The notes below the pieces were generated by a model that saw only the letters and a list, made by a program, of their open reading frames with translations, had not been told where the DNA came from and ran no database searches. Of a stretch of DNA of 64,000 nucleotides, positions 51,675 to 61,239 are shown piece after piece (position 1 is the stretch's first letter; every line of letters starts with the position of its first letter). This DNA comes from Aquila chrysaetos chrysaetos. Its lineage: Eukaryota > Chordata > Aves > Accipitriformes > Accipitridae. The position numbers and the translations under genes are program-made. Where the stretch lies: the NCBI RefSeq assembly GCF_900496995.4, contig NC_044004.1, forward strand, positions 82,095,538 through 82,159,537, read 5' to 3'.

Positions 51675-51759
51675 CACGCGTGGGGGGACGGGCGGACGAC
51701 GACACGGGACACGCGTGGGGGGACGGACGGACGGACGGGGACCGGCCACGACACGCGTG
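51675..51759 (+). promoter_or_regulatory. Three CACGCGTG palindromes upstream of BTC
   Basis: Exact CACGCGTG copies at 51675-51682, 51710-51717 and 51752-51759, each followed by a GGGG/GCGGGG stretch and separated by GGACG-type repeats. CACGCG is the class-C site of HES/HEY repressors. They lie 206-290 bases before the BTC ATG. Motif-level evidence only. Confidence 0.45.
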
Positions 51760-51827
51760 GCGGGGAGGGAGGGGGCCACCCCCGGTCCGCCAAGGGATGC
51801 CTCCGGCTGGGTAGGAGCCGGGCAGCT

Positions 51828-51877
51828 GGAGGAGGAGGAGGAGGAGGAGGAGGAGGAGGAGGAGGAGGAGGAGGAGG
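51828..51877 (+). repeat. GGA trinucleotide repeat, about 17 units, in BTC promoter/5' UTR
   Basis: Uninterrupted GGA/GAG repeat ending about 87 bases before the BTC ATG. The G-rich strand could form quadruplexes. Length is probably polymorphic. Confidence 0.9.
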
Positions 51878-51964
51878 GCGGCGGTGCTGGCAGCGGCCGC
51901 CCCCGTCCCGCCGCGGCCCGCCCCGCCGCAGCCGCCGGGCACCGGGCAGGCGGCGGCGGCGCTT

Positions 51965-54900
51965 ATGGAAGCGGCGGCGGCGGCCCCGGCCCCGGGCGGC
52001 GGCCCCGGTACCCTGCTGCTCTGCTTTGCCCTCGCCTCCGGTAAGTAGGGGGGTACCCGAGGCGGCGGGGATCGGCACGGGGGTGTCCCTGCCACGCTAC
52101 GGTCCCGGTCCCCGGCCCGGTGCCGGTCCCGGGCTGCCCCTGCCCGGCTGGGTCCCCCGCCCTGTCCCAGCCCCGTCTTTTCTCTGTCCCAGCCCGGGCT
52201 GGTCCCAGTCCCACGCTGGTGATCCTCCACCTGCCTCCCGGTCCCATCCCGGTGCTACCCGATCCCATCCCGCTGATCCCCTGTACCCCTGTCCCACCCC
52301 ATCCCCATGTTGCCCCTGTCCCATCCCAGTGCCCACCGTGCCCACCCTGGTGTTTCTCCAGTCCCATCCCCGAGTCCCCCGGACAATCCCATCCCAATCC
52401 TTCCCCCATGCCCAGCCTGGTGTTTACCCAGTCCTGTCCCTCTGCTCCCCCATGCTTCCCCCATGCTTCCCCATGCTCCCCACCATCCCATCCCAGTACT
52501 CCCCCGTGCCCATGCCGGCTTGGCTCTGAATCCCTGAATCCCTTGGGGCCAGGGTGTCCCGGCTGAACCCTGGAGCGGGGCTGGGATGCTTTTACCACCT
52601 GTTGATGGGACACTGCTCACGGATGCCCAAAAATCCGTGTTTTGCCATCCTCGGCAACGCCGGGGGATGGGGGATGTGGGGAGGGAGGCAGTACCTATTC
52701 GGCAAGTGCGCGACTGTCCCCGTGTTAGTTCCCAAGTGCTCGGGAAGCAGGCAAAGCTGCAGGCAGCTGCCTGCTCAGGGCTGGCGGGAGATAACCACGG
52801 GTAGGGCTGAACATCAGCCGGGCTTGGCGATGCGCCCTGGCAGAGAGTGCCAGCCCTGGGCTTTTGGGGGAGCCTTCCCCTCCGCCGGGAGCAGTTTGGG
52901 TTTGGCCCTTTGGCAGGGCTGGTGACAGCGCTCTGCCAAACCTGCCAAACCTGTGCTGGCAGGAGGAAATCAAGGGTGGCCAACCTGTTTTGGGGCTGGG
53001 GTGCCCATCAGACCAAGGCAATGCCCCGGGTGGTTGCTCTCCTGCAATTCGGGCTTTCCCAGGGGAGCGTAGGGGGTGTTAGGGCAAAATAATGTGGTAT
53101 TTGGGATGCTTTCCTCAGTTATCTCCGGCTGCTCAGGAAAGGGCACAGCCTTAGATAGCGGAGCTGGGCTCTCCGTGCATCAAAGAGGTGAGGTTGTTTG
53201 CACCCGCAGCTCCCGGGTGCTGAGATCTGGGTGTCGGGGGGGACCCCCCTGCACCCCCCCCCGGAGCTGGCGGTGCCGCCGGGGCGGTCCTCGCCGAGGG
53301 GCTGCCAGCCCGGAGGATGCCAAATCTCTGCATCTGGTTGCAATAAGGGTGGGGATCTCGTCTTGGTGGGGAATCTTTCCATGCCGAGCTGTGAACTCGG
53401 TCACCGGGGGTGAAGTCAGCCTCCCGCCCTGCGCCGCTGCCTGCCCGTGCCGCCTGCAGCTGGTTCCCGGGGAAGGGGGGGGGCAGCCGCCCCGTGGCTC
53501 ATTCCCTGGCTCCCACCGGGCAGATCCCACCCCGCTGCCTGGGCCAGATCGGGCGGTGGGCTCCGTCTCCTCCCCGGCGGGCTTTTTCGGCCGGGGAGGG
53601 GATGCTCGTTAGCGGAGAAGGCCTGGCCAAGGCTCAGCCCCGGCCTCGTTGCAGCTCTGTTACCCAAAGCACGTCGTTAGCGCGGCGGTGGCTATATATA
53701 GCCGGGAGGGACGCGTGTGCTGGGAACGTCCCTGCCGTGGGACGGGGGGGACGAGGCTGCCCGGGCTCGGCTGCCCAAAATTCCCCCTTTCCAGGAGGCC
53801 TCAACGTGGCCGAGCTGCAAAGCGTACCCACTCAGGATGGAAACACCCCCCCCCGCCTCGGTGTGCCACCCCCCCGTGGGAGCCACTCAGCACCCTGCCC
53901 CATCAGGCAGGACCTGTCCCCCCGCTCCCCTGGGTGCCACCGCAGCAGGATGAATCCCTGGGGAGGGCCGGGCTGGGAGCGGGGCCGTGCTGAGTCAGTG
54001 CTGGTATGCCAGCGATCCGGTTACTGCCGCCGTGACGTGCCGGGGCTGAGCCGGCCCTTGGCTTCGTCCCGTGGCCACGGCGAGCACGGTCGCCCCTTTG
54101 CCGCCTCGCTTCGTGCCGGGCATCCCGTGCCCCGGTGCGGCGGTGAGCGATGTTGCAACGGAGATTTAGCACTTGCACACCGGGAGCAACTGGGTTTTGG
54201 CGGGTGCTGAATGGCAGCGCTGCCGTCCCCTCACTCCCATGGCAGGCGTGTTTTTCAGCGGCCCCGGCTCTTCAAAAAGGGCAGTGGAGCGAGCCGGACC
54301 TCCCTGGGGATCCCCCCCTGCGTCCTCCCCGGGCAAAGGGGCCGCTGGCTGCCTGCAGGCAGGGCTGTGCCCCCCAAAACCCACCCCGCTGGCTCCCGGA
54401 CCCCCTATGCTGGGGTGTTGGTGGGTGGAGGAGGCAGGCGGGGACCGGCTTTCCCTTCTCCTCGCCTCTGGGGAAAAGCTGATGCTGCCAGGGAAGGGGG
54501 GCCGTGGGCGCAGCTGCGGAGCCCTTTGCCAGTCCCCTCCCTGCGGCCAGGGCCAGGAGAGCGGCTGCGGTGGGGCGGCGGCGGCGGTGGTGGTGATGCC
54601 GGGGCTCCGGCCGGGCTCCCCCCGCCGAGCCGCCTCCGCTGCTTGTTTCAGGCTTGGCGTTTTTCAGTTGCGTGGGTGCCGACGCCAACGTCACCGCCGG
54701 CCACGGCACGGAGGGGCTCACCTGCGGCGCGGCCGAGAACTGCACGGGTAAGGCGGCAGCACCGGTGCCAGGATGCTCGGGGGAGCCGGCGTCATCGGAC
54801 GGGAGGTGTGGGGGAGAGGGCCGGGATGGAGGATGGGCAGGGTGTTTTGTCTAGCGTAAGCCATGCGGCATCCACCGAGCCGGGAAGCGGCCAGGGCCGG

Positions 54901-55875
54901 CGCGCCGCGGCCAAGGACACGCGTGCCGGTGGCTCTTTGCATTTCGCCGGGCTCGGACCTGCCGTGGAGATGGACCGGCTCCGGGATGCTGCCACCACCC
55001 CTGGGGAAGAACCGTAACCCCTGGGCGGGGGGGGGAATTTCTTTGTCCTTGTCACCCCCAGGGAACGTGACGCAGCTGAGGCGACAGGGTCACTTCTCCA
55101 GGTGCCCGGAGGAGTACAAGCACTACTGCGTCAAAGGGAGATGCCGCTTCCTCGTGGCCGAGAAGGCTCCGGCTTGCGTGTAAGCCACCCACCGCCGGCG
55201 GGGACGTGGTGGCACGGGGTGGGGACACCGTGCCCGTCCTCCCCCGGTGAGCGGGAGGAGGGGGGCACAGGCACCACGGCGGTTTTTCGGACCCCCCCCC
55301 CTCTGCGTCCCCTGTACCACGGGGCAGGTGCGAACGAGGCTACACGGGGGCTCGCTGCGAGAGGGTGGACATCTTCTACCTGCGAGGCGACCGGGGCCAG
55401 ATCGTGATCATCTCCTTGATCGCCGCCATCGTCAGCCTCATCATCCTCATCGTTTGTGCCTGCCTCTGCAGTCAGTACGTGGCGTGGGGGGGACACACAC
55501 GGGGCGAGGGGCGGGAAGGGAAGGGGCGGCCTCGGATTGGGAGCAAATCCTGCCCACGTCCGCCGGCTTGGGGCAGGTTGAATTTGGGATGCTTTGTTCG
55601 CTTCTGAGGGTGCTGGGAGGTGCACGGGGCATCGCTTCGGGGCTGGAAACCACGTGCGATCCCATCCAGGGCGTCTGCAAGGTGAAAGCAGAGGGAGGAG
55701 GAGCAGCATCGCCACGGTGCCTCGTTCTGCTTTTTAATAATTACACACCTCCCCCCCCCCCGCCCCCAGCCACTGTCGGAAGCAGCGTAGGAAGAGAAAG
55801 GCAGAAGAGATGGAGACGTTAAACAAGAATTCGCCTTCCAAAAGCGAGGACGTGCTGGAGACGGGCATCGCGTGA
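51965..55875 (+). CDS. BTC: Betacellulin, EGF-family growth factor precursor
   Basis: Five coding exons: 51965-52040, 54652-54747, 55062-55179, 55328-55474 and 55770-55875, giving 180 residues (human 178). It has an alanine-rich start and a hydrophobic signal segment (about 16-34), a short propeptide with potential N-glycosylation sites (NVT at 38 and 59, NCT at 55), and an EGF domain with six cysteines (C72, C80, C85, C96, C98, C107). Then follow the juxtamembrane FYLRGDRGQ, one membrane helix (about 122-144) and a basic tail (RRKRK) ending ETGIA. In mammals the shed ligand binds EGFR and ERBB4. The first ATG in a CpG-island exon was chosen; upstream is in-frame alanine/glycine-rich sequence without a better start. 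The exon-4 donor was placed at CA|GTACGT because only this keeps frame into the conserved tail. Exon 1 and the signal peptide are the least certain parts. Confidence 0.94.
53690..53703. promoter_or_regulatory. TATA/MEF2-like palindrome in BTC intron 1
   Basis: GGCTATATATAGCC is a perfect 14-base palindrome. It contains CTATATATAG, which fits the MEF2 consensus, and a TATATA core. It sits in GC-rich surroundings about 950 bases before BTC exon 2, so it could drive an internal start. Sequence motif only. Confidence 0.35.
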
Positions 55876-55983
55876 AGGTGCGTGGGGACGTGGGGGGGGG
55901 GGGGGTCGGCCGAGCCCGGGGTGACGGGAGACCCCCCTGGGGGTGGCCGCTGAGGCTGAAGGCCTCCTGCCCTCTCTCCGCAG

Positions 55984-56090
55984 GAGCTCCAGGTACCTGC
56001 AGGCGGGTCCCGGACGGCGGCACCGGCTGGCTCGATGGGCGAGGGCTAAAACTTACGACGGCTTAAATAAAGGGGTGACGGAAAGGTGTC
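55984..56090 (+). other. BTC: BTC terminal noncoding exon with polyadenylation signal
   Basis: Two bases after the stop codon is a donor (AAG|GTGCGT, exon end 55877), and an acceptor (CTCTCTCCGCAG) precedes 55984. Mammalian BTC also has a separate 3'-UTR exon. AATAAA at 56066-56071 (in GCTTAAATAAAGG) would end the transcript near 56090. Confidence 0.6.
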
Positions 56091-56251
56091 CCCGTGTCGC
56101 CGTGGTCCTTAGGGGCCCCTTCTCGCCATCACACCCCACCGGTGGGGAGGGAAGGGGGGGCTGTCAGGCCCAGCAGTGCCGCTGTCCTCCCCAAATTCCT
56201 CCCCGGCTCCCACCGGCCTCCACCTGCCCCGGTGGTCTCACCGGTGTCCCT

Positions 56252-56342
56252 TCGCGCCCGCCAGGGGGCGCCGCCGTGCGGGGCAGGTGCGCGGCAGGTC
56301 CCCGAGGCTTCAAAACCCACTCGCGCCCGCCAGGGGGCGCCG
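56252..56342 (+). promoter_or_regulatory. Two tandem CTCF-type motifs just past BTC
   Basis: An identical 22-base segment occurs at 56252-56273 and 56321-56342, 69 bases apart and in the same orientation. Its core CCAGGGGGCGC equals the strongest part of the CTCF consensus. Position directly behind the BTC polyadenylation site fits a domain boundary. Binding is not shown by sequence alone. Confidence 0.6.
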
Positions 56343-56390
56343 TCGTCGCGGGACTGGCGCGGCGGCGGCGGCGGCGGAGGCGGGAGCGGC

Positions 56391-56449
56391 GTCCCGGTCC
56401 CGGTCCCGGTCCCGGTCCCGGTCCCGGTCTCGGTCTCGGTCTCGGCTCC
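56391..56449 (+). repeat. GGTCCC/GGTCTC hexanucleotide repeat
   Basis: About five GGTCCC units followed by three GGTCTC units and a GGCTCC, preceded by a GGC repeat (about 56360-56380). The C-to-T change is shared by a block of adjacent units. Confidence 0.9.
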
Positions 56450-56699
56450 CAGGGACTCTGCCGGGCTCGGGGCCCGGCTCCGGGCGGCCGCGCTGGGGCT
56501 GCTTTTCCGTCGCGGCTGCTCCTGCGGCTGCCGCCGCGTCTCCCCGCCCGGGGCCGAGCGGACACCGGCGCCTCCGGGCGTGCCCCGGGCCGGGGCCGGA
56601 GCGAGGGTGCCGCTGTGTCGGGCACCGGTTGTAGCCGCGCCGGGGTAGGGTGTCCCGTTTTCTCCGGGGCGGCTCCGGCCGTGGTTCTCGGGAACCGGG

Positions 56700-59355
56700 G
56701 GTGACGCCGCCTCCCGCCTGCCCTGGGCGGCCTCGGGGTGCCGGGACGGGGCTGGGCGAGGGAAACCGGGCGAAACTGGGGGGAAACGGGTAAAAACCGG
56801 GGCCGAACGGGGCGAGCCGGGGCCGTTTCGTCCCTTCTCCCCCCGCCGCGGGCGGGCTCTGGTGGGGGAGCGGGGGCACCGGCCAGCGGGGGCTGCCCCG
56901 TCCCCTCCCGGGGCCGGACCCCCCGGCTCTCGGCGGGGGGGGGGCTCCTGCCGGCACCCACGGGGGACCGGGGCCGGCACCGGCTGGCTGCGGGTCCCCG
57001 GCTTTCCCAGCGGCAGGAGCTGCCGTCGCTGCCTGCCCTGGCAGCCGCGGGCCGGTGGTCCCTTTCCCTCTCCCCCCCGGTGCGGGACCCCCCGTGGGTG
57101 CCCGGTGAGTTTCCCGGTGGGTTTGGGCACCGACCCTCCGGGGTGCCCTCTCCGGGTGGGGGGGGGGCAGCGGCTGCAGCTCAGCCTGTGGGGCTGGGGG
57201 TCCCCGGCAGCTCCCCATTTCCACCAAGGGATCAGCCTCCGCTTGAACCGTGACCCAGCGACCGGCCGTGGGGGCTCCGCACGCCACATCTCCCACCCGG
57301 GACCTGGGCGAGACAGGGACCCGGCGGGGCTGGGGGTCTCCCGGGGCGGCCGCTGATCCCTCCTGCGGCCGGGTCCCCTCCTCCCGGCACAGGCGCCGGC
57401 TGGTTTCTTCTCCCCAGCTCTTTCCCGGAGCAGCTGCCGGCAGGACGGACCCCTCCTCTGCTGGAGCCAGGGAGAGCTCAGACCGGTGAGTGTGGGACCT
57501 GCTGCTGGGGTGAACTGGTTTCCACTGGGGTTCAGCCCTTGGGGCCTGCCCGGCGTTATCCTCGCTACGGCAAGGACCTGGGGGCGGCTCTGGGCCTTGC
57601 ACGAAGCCCTGCTTCGGCTGAAAACCTTCTTTTTTCAGCTCAAAACGCACTGCGGTGGGAGCAGAGGCCGCTCCAGGGACCCACACCGGCTCCCACAGCC
57701 CCGTCGGTGAGATGGTGAAGCCGACCTGGCCGGGAACGAGGACCGACGGCCGTCCCGGTGCTTGCAGCGTGGCTGTGCCGGTGCGTGGAGACACGGCTCG
57801 TCCCGACCCCCGGGCGAGGAGCGCGGCCCCCAGGGCTGGAGGACGCCGGCGGGGAGGACGTGCCCGGTGAGGCGAGTGTCCCGAAGCGGCGACCGAGCGG
57901 GGCCGTGCGGCGGGACCGGGGCGCTCGGCTCCCGTGGCCGGCTGTGCCGGCGGGGCCTGGGGGATCGCCGGTGCCGGGCCGGGTCCCTGGGGATGGAGGG
58001 GCAGGCGGGGGTCCTGTCCCTGGCTGTGGGAGCGGGTTCACGGGGGCCGCCGTGTCCTGGGGGTGCCAGGACGGAGCGGGTGCGAGGGAGCTGGGCCCGG
58101 CCGGAGCTCCGGGGGCGGTTTTGTGCTCGGGGCGTGTTGGCTTTGCCCCTCGTCCTGCCGGCCGAGGGACGGGGAGGGTGGGTGCCTTTGGGGGGAAGGA
58201 GGGGTCCCGGCGCGCATCCCTCGGGTTGTTCAACCTCGATGGTTGTTCCCCCCATGGGTGCAGGGGGAGCCTGGGGTGGCCCACGGGTCCCGTTCCCGCA
58301 GCACACCCCGAGCCAGGGCCAGGCAGGTCGGTGCTGTGCTTTTGGGGGTGCAGGAGCTGCTGGGGTCAGGCCCAGACCCCGCTGGCACTGGTGCGGTGCC
58401 GGCCCCAGCCCCGGGCTTGCCGGTTGTCGGTCTGTGCCGCCGCTGCTGCTGCCGCTGCATGGGGTGCGGGGGGTTTTCAGCCAGCTCCTGGCTCTTGCCC
58501 GCTCTCCTGGGGAGAAGTTTCTGGTGTCCCATCCCCGTCTCTCCCTCCCCTCCCATCGTGGGTGTGTGGCACCGGCGAGACGCTGCCGAAAGCCCCGGCG
58601 AGGGGCCGGGCAGAGCTGCCCGTGCCCGGGAGGCAGCAGGTTTGCAGGGGCAGCAGCTCGGGGGCTCTTTGGTTCCGGCTGTGGTGCCAGGAGCTGATTG
58701 TCCCACATCTCTCCCTACACAGGGACAGACGCAGGAGCCCCAGGAAGAAGCCGGCCTGCCTGCACAGAGGCTGACGCTGCCGCCTGCCCTGCGATGCTGC
58801 GGGGGCTACGCAGCTCCAGCTCAGTGGGGCTTCAGGTCAGTTGTTTGGGCCCCATTTGTTTTCATTTCTTTATTGGTTCAGGCTCCTGTTTGTTTGCAGG
58901 TCCAGCTCCGGGACGGCTCCAGTTTGTTTGCAGCTCCAGGTGGGTTGTTTGTGCCCCTGTTCATGTTGGCTCCCCCCTGTTTTCAGCTCCAGCTCTGGCT
59001 CGTTCACACCCTCAGTTCATTTGTTTCTGCCTCCATTCATTTCAGGCCCAGCTCATGGATGGCTCTGGCTTGTGTTCCAGCTCCAGTTCATCTGCGGCTC
59101 CAGCTTATTTGTTTCTGCCCTGGCTCATGGACGGCTCCAGCATGCTATAGACTCCAGTTGGTTTGAGCTCCAGCTCCAGCTCGTGCTTGTTAAGACGATC
59201 TTGGCTTTTGGCAAGGTCGTAAATCAATCACTGTCATGACTTGAATATGAATATTAAATGTCATAACTGTACAGGCAGTGACTCGTGTGTTTGTGTTTAT
59301 TGTTCAATCACTGGTCCGGGGGTGGGACACCCCTTGAATAAAGAGTTGGAAACCC
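56700..59355 (+). ncRNA. Possible spliced noncoding transcript between BTC and DCTN6
   Basis: Four well-formed exon edges occur in series on the plus strand: first-exon donor at 57104|GTGAGT; exon 57418-57485 (acceptor TTCTTCTCCCCAG, donor GTGAGT); exon 57639-57706 (acceptor CCTTCTTTTTTCAG, donor GTGAGA); exon 58723-58835 (acceptor CTCCCTACACAG, donor GTCAGT). AATAAA follows at 59337-59342. Concatenated frames show no EGF cysteine pattern or other domain, so a noncoding RNA is more likely than a gene of the EGF-ligand cluster. The start is a guess and the last acceptor is not fixed. GC-rich DNA produces chance splice sites, so confidence is low. Confidence 0.25.
58795..59190 (+). repeat. Degenerate GCTCCAG-TTTGTTT repeat
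   Basis: Irregular units built from CAGCTCCAG and GTTTGTTTGC or TTCATTTG segments recur about a dozen times with variable spacing of 12-35 bases. No protein or RNA family recognised. Confidence 0.6.
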
Positions 59356-59464
59356 ACAGCGAAAAGCACCTTTTCCCCCAGAGACTATCTCAGACGTTTA
59401 ATTCGGCCTGGTGCATGCCAGCCTCCCAAGCTTCGGGGACCAATGCGACCGGACCCCCACCTCC

Positions 59465-59715
59465 GGTGGGGGTCCACGCACCCTGCCCACCCCCTGCCCA
59501 ACACCACCCCCAACACCCACCCACCCCCCTACACCTCCCACCCACCACCACCACCTCCCACCACCCACCCCAGGCCCCTACACCTCCCACCCACCACCCC
59601 CCAACACCCAACCCAGGCCCCCACCACCCAATTCTCCAACACCCAACCCAGGCCCTCACCAAACACCCAACGCAGTTCCCCAACATCCCCCAACTCCCAC
59701 CAACTCCCCCGGCTC
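59465..59715 (+). repeat. C-rich CCCACC/CCCAACA low-complexity block
   Basis: Almost G-free sequence composed of CCCACCACC, CCTCCCACC and CCCAACACCC variants, with partial 35-45-base duplications (CAGGCCCCTACACC, CAGGCCCCCACC). The complementary strand is G-rich with quadruplex potential. Confidence 0.8.
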
Positions 59716-60212
59716 TGGCCGCAGCAGCAGCTGCCCGGCGCTCCGTTTCTGAGCCCAAACCGGCAGGACTGGGGCTCTGCTCCAGCCCCCCGCCCGGCCC
59801 CACCACCGCAGCCCCGGGGCTCCCTTCTCCGCCCGGGGAAACGCCCGGCTCGGGCCGGGGCCCCGCGGCTCTCGCGTCTCCAGAACTCCCGGCGGAGCCC
59901 CAAACCCCCCCCGCTGCCGGGACGGGCCCGGACCGGGGGGACCGGGCGCTGCTGGAGAGCGAACGGGCCGGGGGGACCGGCGGGGCGGGCCCGGCCGCGG
60001 GCGAGAGCGAGGACGCGGCGGGGGTCGCCGGGCTCCGGCCCTCCGGGCTTTATTCCCCGAGCCCCGCCGCTCCTCCGCCGGCAGCACCCCGCGACCCCTT
60101 CCCGGCTCCGCGGCCCCGGGCCCCGCCGGGGGAGCCCGGCCCGGCCGCCGCCGCCGCCGCCGCGGGGGAACGAAAAGAGGGGGCCGACGGCGGCCGCCGG
60201 GGCTCAAATCTG

Positions 60213-60420
60213 CTCGGCCCCGCCCCGCGCAGGCGCACCCAGGCCCCGCCCCGCCCGGTCGCACCTGTGCCCGCCCCGCCCCGCGCAGGCGCACCCAGGC
60301 CCCGCCCCGCCCGGTCGCACCTGTGCCCGCCCCGCCCCGCGCAGGTGCCCTGAGGCCCCGCCCGCTCGCACCTGTGCCTGCCCCGCCCCGCGCATGCGCG
60401 CCGAGGCCCCGCCCCTCCTC
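60213..60420. repeat. 56-bp tandem array of Sp1 (GC-box) plus NRF1-type sites
   Basis: CAGGCGC/CAGGTGC/CATGCGC landmarks at 60230, 60286, 60342 and 60393 give spacings of 56, 56 and 51 bases. Each unit pairs CCCCGCCCC GC boxes with a CGCGCAGGCGC-type NRF1 half-palindrome and GTCGCACCTGTG. The last unit holds the full palindrome CGCGCATGCGCG (60389-60400), a canonical NRF1 site. It looks like a promoter, but no coding exon is recognised beside it. Confidence 0.8.
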
Positions 60421-61239
60421 GCCTCCTCTTCCGCCGCCAGACCGGCGCCGGCAGCGGCGGACGTCGGTACCGGGTCGGGGGTGTCGGGCGGGACCCGTGG
60501 CTCGGGACGCGGGGACGGAGCCCCGGCCGGGCTCGGCGGCTTCTCCGGGGCGGTGCGGAGCCCGGGGACGGGGAGGCCGGGGCCGGGCCTCGCGGGCGCG
60601 CGGTGCCGGCGGGGGAGCCCCGGCCGGGCGGGGTGCGGGGCCCGGGGCTCTCTCCCGCCCCGAGCAGCCGGGGGACCGGCCGCTCCGGAGCCCCCAGCCC
60701 CGCCTGGCCCTCCCCGTCCCGGCGCCGCGGGCAGGAGGAGCCGCGCTCCGGGGCCGAGCGGGGACCGGGGGCCCAAGTCCCGCCTCTCCCGCTCCCGCTG
60801 GGGCTCTGCCGGGGCCGGTCTCCCGGAACAGGCACCGGCGGCTCCGCGCAGACGCCGGACGAGGGCTGGGGCTGCCCCGGCACCGTCTGCCCGGGTCCCG
60901 CCGCACCCTCCGACCCCCGGGGAAGGGGCCTCCCGGCTCCTCCGGCAGCGCCGTCTGCCCCCGCACCCTCCCCGGGAACCCGCGGGGCTGGGGCTCCGCC
61001 GCCCGGCCCCGCAGCAGCGACGGGGGCCGGTCCTGAGCCCCCGAACCCGGGGCCGGGTCTGTCTCCTGAGCCCCAGCACCGGGCAAGCAGGCTGAGCCCG
61101 GCCTCAAGCCCCCGGAGCCCGGGGAGGCCGGGCTCGGTCGCTGCCTTCCGACCCTCCGGCTGCCCCCGTGAGCCCGGGCCCGGTCCCAGCGAGGCGGGGC
61201 TGGGGCTCTGCTTTTCCAGCACCGACACGGGGGACGTGG
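60421..61239. other. GC-rich region without recognised gene
   Basis: CpG island in which long frames stay open on both strands simply because stops are rare. Degenerate, GC-rich relatives of the downstream 68-bp repeat (TGAGCCCC, GGTCTG-CTCCTGAGCC) appear from about 61020. Confidence 0.5.

Larger units (their letters stand above)
56100..57104 (+). promoter_or_regulatory. CpG island behind BTC, possible promoter of an unannotated transcript
   Basis: Very high CpG density with several long G runs and no recognisable coding exon. It ends at a good splice donor (CCCG|GTGAGT, exon end 57104), which would fit a noncoding first exon. The long frames open on both strands here are due to lack of AT-rich stop codons. 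Confidence 0.35.

Noticed and set aside
56129-57794. Overlapping 494- and 386-codon minus-strand frames
   Set aside because: They run across the hexanucleotide repeat and CpG island; the dipeptide runs are repeat translations. No splice or family support.
57415-59200. Proposed exons behind BTC considered as amphiregulin, epiregulin or epigen
   Set aside because: No C-x7-C-x4-C-x10-C-x-C-x8-C EGF pattern in any frame across this stretch.
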